Source of the DNA: JAHECQ01 sp047638695
GTDB taxonomy: Bacteria > Actinomycetota > Acidimicrobiia > Acidimicrobiales > SZUA-35
DNA length: 16,279 nt
Assembly: GCA_047638695.1 (NCBI GenBank)
Contig: JBLINY010000101.1
Coordinates: forward strand, 1-16,279
Reading direction: 5' to 3'
In this document: in pieces, positions 13,841-16,279 of the stretch
How positions within the stretch are numbered: the first letter of the stretch is position 1
How the letters are laid out: each line of letters opens with the position of its first letter
Program-made: the position numbers and the translations under genes
Notes under the pieces: generated by a model
Databases searched by the model: none
Told to the model about the DNA's origin: nothing
The model's input: the letters and a program-made list of their open reading frames with translations, nothing else

Positions 13841-15472
13841 GTGTTCTTCGAGACGATGTTGACCAAGCAGTGGATCGACGAGATGGCCGCGTCGGGTCTG
13901 TGGACCGACGAACATCTCTTCGATCGCTTCAGATCGAAGGCGGTCGTCAATGGCAATTCGCCGCTCATCATCGACCGTCAAGGGCAGCTTTCGTGGGCTG
14001 ACGCTGCTCGCATCGTTGATGATCTCAGCCGCGGCTTCCTCGAGATCGGGGTGGGGCGAGCCGACGTAGTGCAGCTCCAGCTTCCCAACCGACGAGAGTT
14101 TGTATTGTGCGTCCTGGCGCTCGAACGCATCGGCGCCGTCGTGAACCCGGTCGCCCCGATCTTTCGATCCAACGAAGTGACGGTCATGTCCGAGCTGGCC
14201 CGCCCGGTGGCCGTGGTCACCGTCGAGAGTTTCCGGAACTTCGACTTGGCCGGGATGCACCTCGATCTTCGCGAGCAGTGCCCGTGGGTCAAGCAGGTGA
14301 TTGTGGTGCCGACCGAACCCGGGACCTCGGCACCGGCCGACACCATGTCATGGGACGACATCATCGCCACTGGCCAGCACTCGTCGCTGTCCGATCAAGC
14401 CCTCGACCTCCTGCGTCCAGAGCCGAACGACGTGTGCGAAATCATCTTCACCTCGGGAACCACGGGCCAGCCAAAGGGTGTCATGCACACCCAGAACACC
14501 ATGAACGCCGCCGCCGACGTGTGGCTCAACCGCATCGCCCCAGACTGCACTGTTTTCCACATGGCCTCAACGCTTGCTCATCAAACCGGCTACCTCTATG
14601 GCATTCGTACCGCTATCTCGGCCGGAGGCCGAGTGGTCTACCAAGAGGTTTGGGATGCGGTTGAGTTCGCCGAGCTCATCGAGGTCCACGGAATTGAGGC
14701 CTCGATGGGGGCGACACCTTTTCTCGCCGACCTCATGGCCGTCGATGGCCTCGAGCAGCGCGATCTCTCATCGTTCAAGGCCTTCGTTTGTGCAGGGGCA
14801 ACCATCCCACTCCCGGTCCTCGAGCAAGCTCGGGACACACTGCCGTGCACGGTCATGCCGGGTTGGGGGATGACTGAGATGGGCCTGGCTACGTCTGGTC
14901 GACGCGACGATCCGTTTGAGAAGCTGGCTACCGATGGTTTCGGGTTCCCCGATAGCGAAGTTCGGGTAGTCGACGATGACGGTCAACCGGTCAGCGCCGG
15001 TGAAGAAGGCGACCTCCAGTATCGGGGGTCGCTCAGCTTTGTCGGTTACGCGCAGGGGCGTGAACTTAGCGAGTCATGTTGGCGCGACGGATGGTTCGAC
15101 ACCGGCGATCGGGCGATCGTCGACAACGACGGCTACATCAAGATCAGTGGCCGAACCAAAGACATTGTCATCCGCGGTGGCGAGAACATTCCGGTGAAAG
15201 AGGTCGAGGACGTCCTCATTCGGCACCCGTCGGTGGTCAACTGCGCCATCGTGGGTAAGCCGCACGATCGTCTCGGAGAGGTGAGTTGCGCCGTGATCTT
15301 GGCCACTGGGAAAGCGCCAAACCTCGCGGAACTGACCGTCTTCCTCGAGGAGCAGAAGGTCACCCGCCAGTTCTGGCCGGAAGCACTACGTGTAGTCGAT
15401 GAGTTCCCGATGACCCCCAGCGGAAAGATCCAGAAGTACAAATTGCGTGATCTTGTGACGGAGGATGCATGA
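13841..15472 (+). CDS. AMP-dependent acyl-CoA ligase, cyclohexanecarboxylate-CoA ligase-like
   Basis: A 543-residue ANL-superfamily ligase that would activate a carboxylic acid with ATP and CoA, through an acyl-adenylate. The P-loop TSGTTGQPKG is at 204-213. GWGMTEMG is the adenine/acyl site, WFDTGD carries the ribose-binding Asp, GRTKDIVIRGGENI is the hinge, and Lys529 in PSGKIQK is the adenylation lysine. The N-terminal pattern (FFETMLTKQWIDEMAASGLW, NPVAPIFRSNEV) is like ligases annotated for cyclohexanecarboxylate, but the substrate cannot be fixed from this. I chose GTG 13841 because AAGGA lies 5 nt upstream; the ATG at 13856 is an alternative, and the open frame to 13607 merely overlaps the crotonase gene. 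The stop overlaps the next start (ATGA). Confidence 0.92.
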   Translation: MFFETMLTKQWIDEMAASGLWTDEHLFDRFRSKAVVNGNSPLIIDRQGQLSWADAARIVDDLSRGFLEIGVGRADVVQLQLPNRREFVLCVLALERIGAVVNPVAPIFRSNEVTVMSELARPVAVVTVESFRNFDLAGMHLDLREQCPWVKQVIVVPTEPGTSAPADTMSWDDIIATGQHSSLSDQALDLLRPEPNDVCEIIFTSGTTGQPKGVMHTQNTMNAAADVWLNRIAPDCTVFHMASTLAHQTGYLYGIRTAISAGGRVVYQEVWDAVEFAELIEVHGIEASMGATPFLADLMAVDGLEQRDLSSFKAFVCAGATIPLPVLEQARDTLPCTVMPGWGMTEMGLATSGRRDDPFEKLATDGFGFPDSEVRVVDDDGQPVSAGEEGDLQYRGSLSFVGYAQGRELSESCWRDGWFDTGDRAIVDNDGYIKISGRTKDIVIRGGENIPVKEVEDVLIRHPSVVNCAIVGKPHDRLGEVSCAVILATGKAPNLAELTVFLEEQKVTRQFWPEALRVVDEFPMTPSGKIQKYKLRDLVTEDA

Positions 15473-16279
15473 CCACCCTGGCCCGAGTCGTTGTTCTACC
15501 GAAAGATCCTGGCCCCATGCGGGTCGAGGAGGTCGAGCTTCCCGACCCGACCGGTCATCAGGTTCTGATCAAAGAACACGCCAGCGGGATCTGCCACAGC
15601 CAGCTTCACACGATTCACGGTCAACGCCGAAGCGACGTGGTCTTGGGCCACGAGGCAACAGGTGAAGTGCTTGCTGTCGGAGATTTGGTTACGAATACCA
15701 AACCCGGCGACAAGGTGCTGCTGACGTTCCAACCCCGAGACCTTCGAACCAGCGATCGGATGCCCTGGATGGCCGACGTCGAAACGGCCGATGGTTCAAA
15801 GGCGACCTCTTCGAACATTTTCACCTGGGCCACCCACACGATCTGCGATGACCAGTACGTCATTCCTGTTCCCGCTGACACGGCCATGGACGTCACGGCG
15901 CCGGTCGGGTGCGCAGTCCTAACCGGTGCCGGTGCCGTTCTTCGGGCCGCAGCCGTGCAGCCGGGGCAGAGCGTTGCCGTGTGGGGAGTTGGCGGCGTTG
16001 GCCTCAATGCCGTCGCCGCCGCTCGTATGTCGGGTGCCCATCCGATCATCGCCGTCGACCTCGATGAGGCAAAGCTCGATCTTGCTTCGCGATTCGGGGC
16101 GACGCACACGATCAACGCGGCCGAGACCGACCCGGTGAAGGCCATTAGGGAGCTCACACCCGGCCCAGAAGGGGCGTTCGGCTTCCGCGGCCTGCCGATC
16201 GCCGGTGTCGACTTCGCCTTCGACGTGGTGGCAAAGCCGCAGTCGTTCAAACAGGCCTTCGCTGCCACTCGCAACAGCC
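15469..16279 (+). CDS. Zinc-type alcohol dehydrogenase (MDR family), N-terminal 270 residues
   Basis: The frame opens with ATG 15469, overlapping the ligase stop by 4 bp (ATGA), and runs off the right edge, so the C terminus is missing. It is a medium-chain dehydrogenase. Catalytic zinc ligands are C42 (GICHSQLH), H61-E62 (VLGHEATGEV) and C148 (APVGCAVLTG). The Rossmann motif GVGGVG is at 173-178, and D197 (AVDLDEAK) favours NAD. The lobe at about 85-130 that normally carries four structural-zinc cysteines has only C126, so structural zinc is probably absent. It would oxidise an alcohol or reduce an aldehyde in the same pathway as the ligase; the substrate is unknown. Confidence 0.9.
   Translation, partial: MTTLARVVVLPKDPGPMRVEEVELPDPTGHQVLIKEHASGICHSQLHTIHGQRRSDVVLGHEATGEVLAVGDLVTNTKPGDKVLLTFQPRDLRTSDRMPWMADVETADGSKATSSNIFTWATHTICDDQYVIPVPADTAMDVTAPVGCAVLTGAGAVLRAAAVQPGQSVAVWGVGGVGLNAVAAARMSGAHPIIAVDLDEAKLDLASRFGATHTINAAETDPVKAIRELTPGPEGAFGFRGLPIAGVDFAFDVVAKPQSFKQAFAATRNS

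Overview
The window is GC-rich with GTG and TTG starts next to ATG, tight ATGA/TTGA overlaps, a WXG100 protein, an FHA-containing FtsK/SpoIIIE ATPase, a FAS1 lipoprotein and a full set of acyl-CoA genes. This points to a high-GC actinobacterium. The nuclease plus small-protein pair at the left reminds me of Acidimicrobiia, but that lineage call is an inference from memory. I see no tRNA, rRNA, CRISPR array, insertion sequence or attachment site.

Layout. (1) 1-433, plus strand: the C-terminal part of a polytopic membrane protein of the lysylphosphatidylglycerol-synthase TM/flippase-like family. It converges on and overlaps the next gene. (2) 419-6546, minus strand: a type VII secretion-like operon, read right to left. 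It holds a small WXG100 protein, a hairpin terminator fed by tandem repeats, a 1424-residue FHA-TM-FtsK ATPase of EssC/EccC type, a 107-residue conserved-looking small protein, and a RecB/AddB-type PD-(D/E)XK nuclease with a probable four-cysteine Fe-S site. (3) 6728-9901, plus strand, divergent from the WXG100 gene: a MoxR-like AAA ATPase, a VWA protein with a degenerate zinc motif, and an unrecognised protein. These three are packed like one operon. (4) 9895-11771, minus strand: a phytanoyl-CoA dioxygenase-like protein fused to a degenerate Nudix-like domain, and upstream of it a fasciclin-domain lipoprotein. (5) 11919 to the end, plus strand: a catabolic acyl-CoA cluster with an SDR dehydrogenase, a crotonase-family enzyme, an acyl-CoA ligase close to cyclohexanecarboxylate-CoA ligases, and a zinc-type alcohol dehydrogenase cut by the window end.

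How the parts may work together. The ATPase and the WXG100 protein are the minimal shared core of type VII secretion; no EccB, EccD, EccE or mycosin gene is visible here. The MoxR/VWA/unknown trio shares a 181-bp divergent control region with the WXG100 gene. A MoxR-VWA chaperone or remodelling system might therefore be co-regulated with, or act on, the secretion machine. This is inference from gene arrangement and is the best candidate here for an under-described system. The right-hand cluster would activate a carboxylic acid to its CoA ester and pass it through crotonase and dehydrogenase steps; the substrate cannot be read from the sequence.
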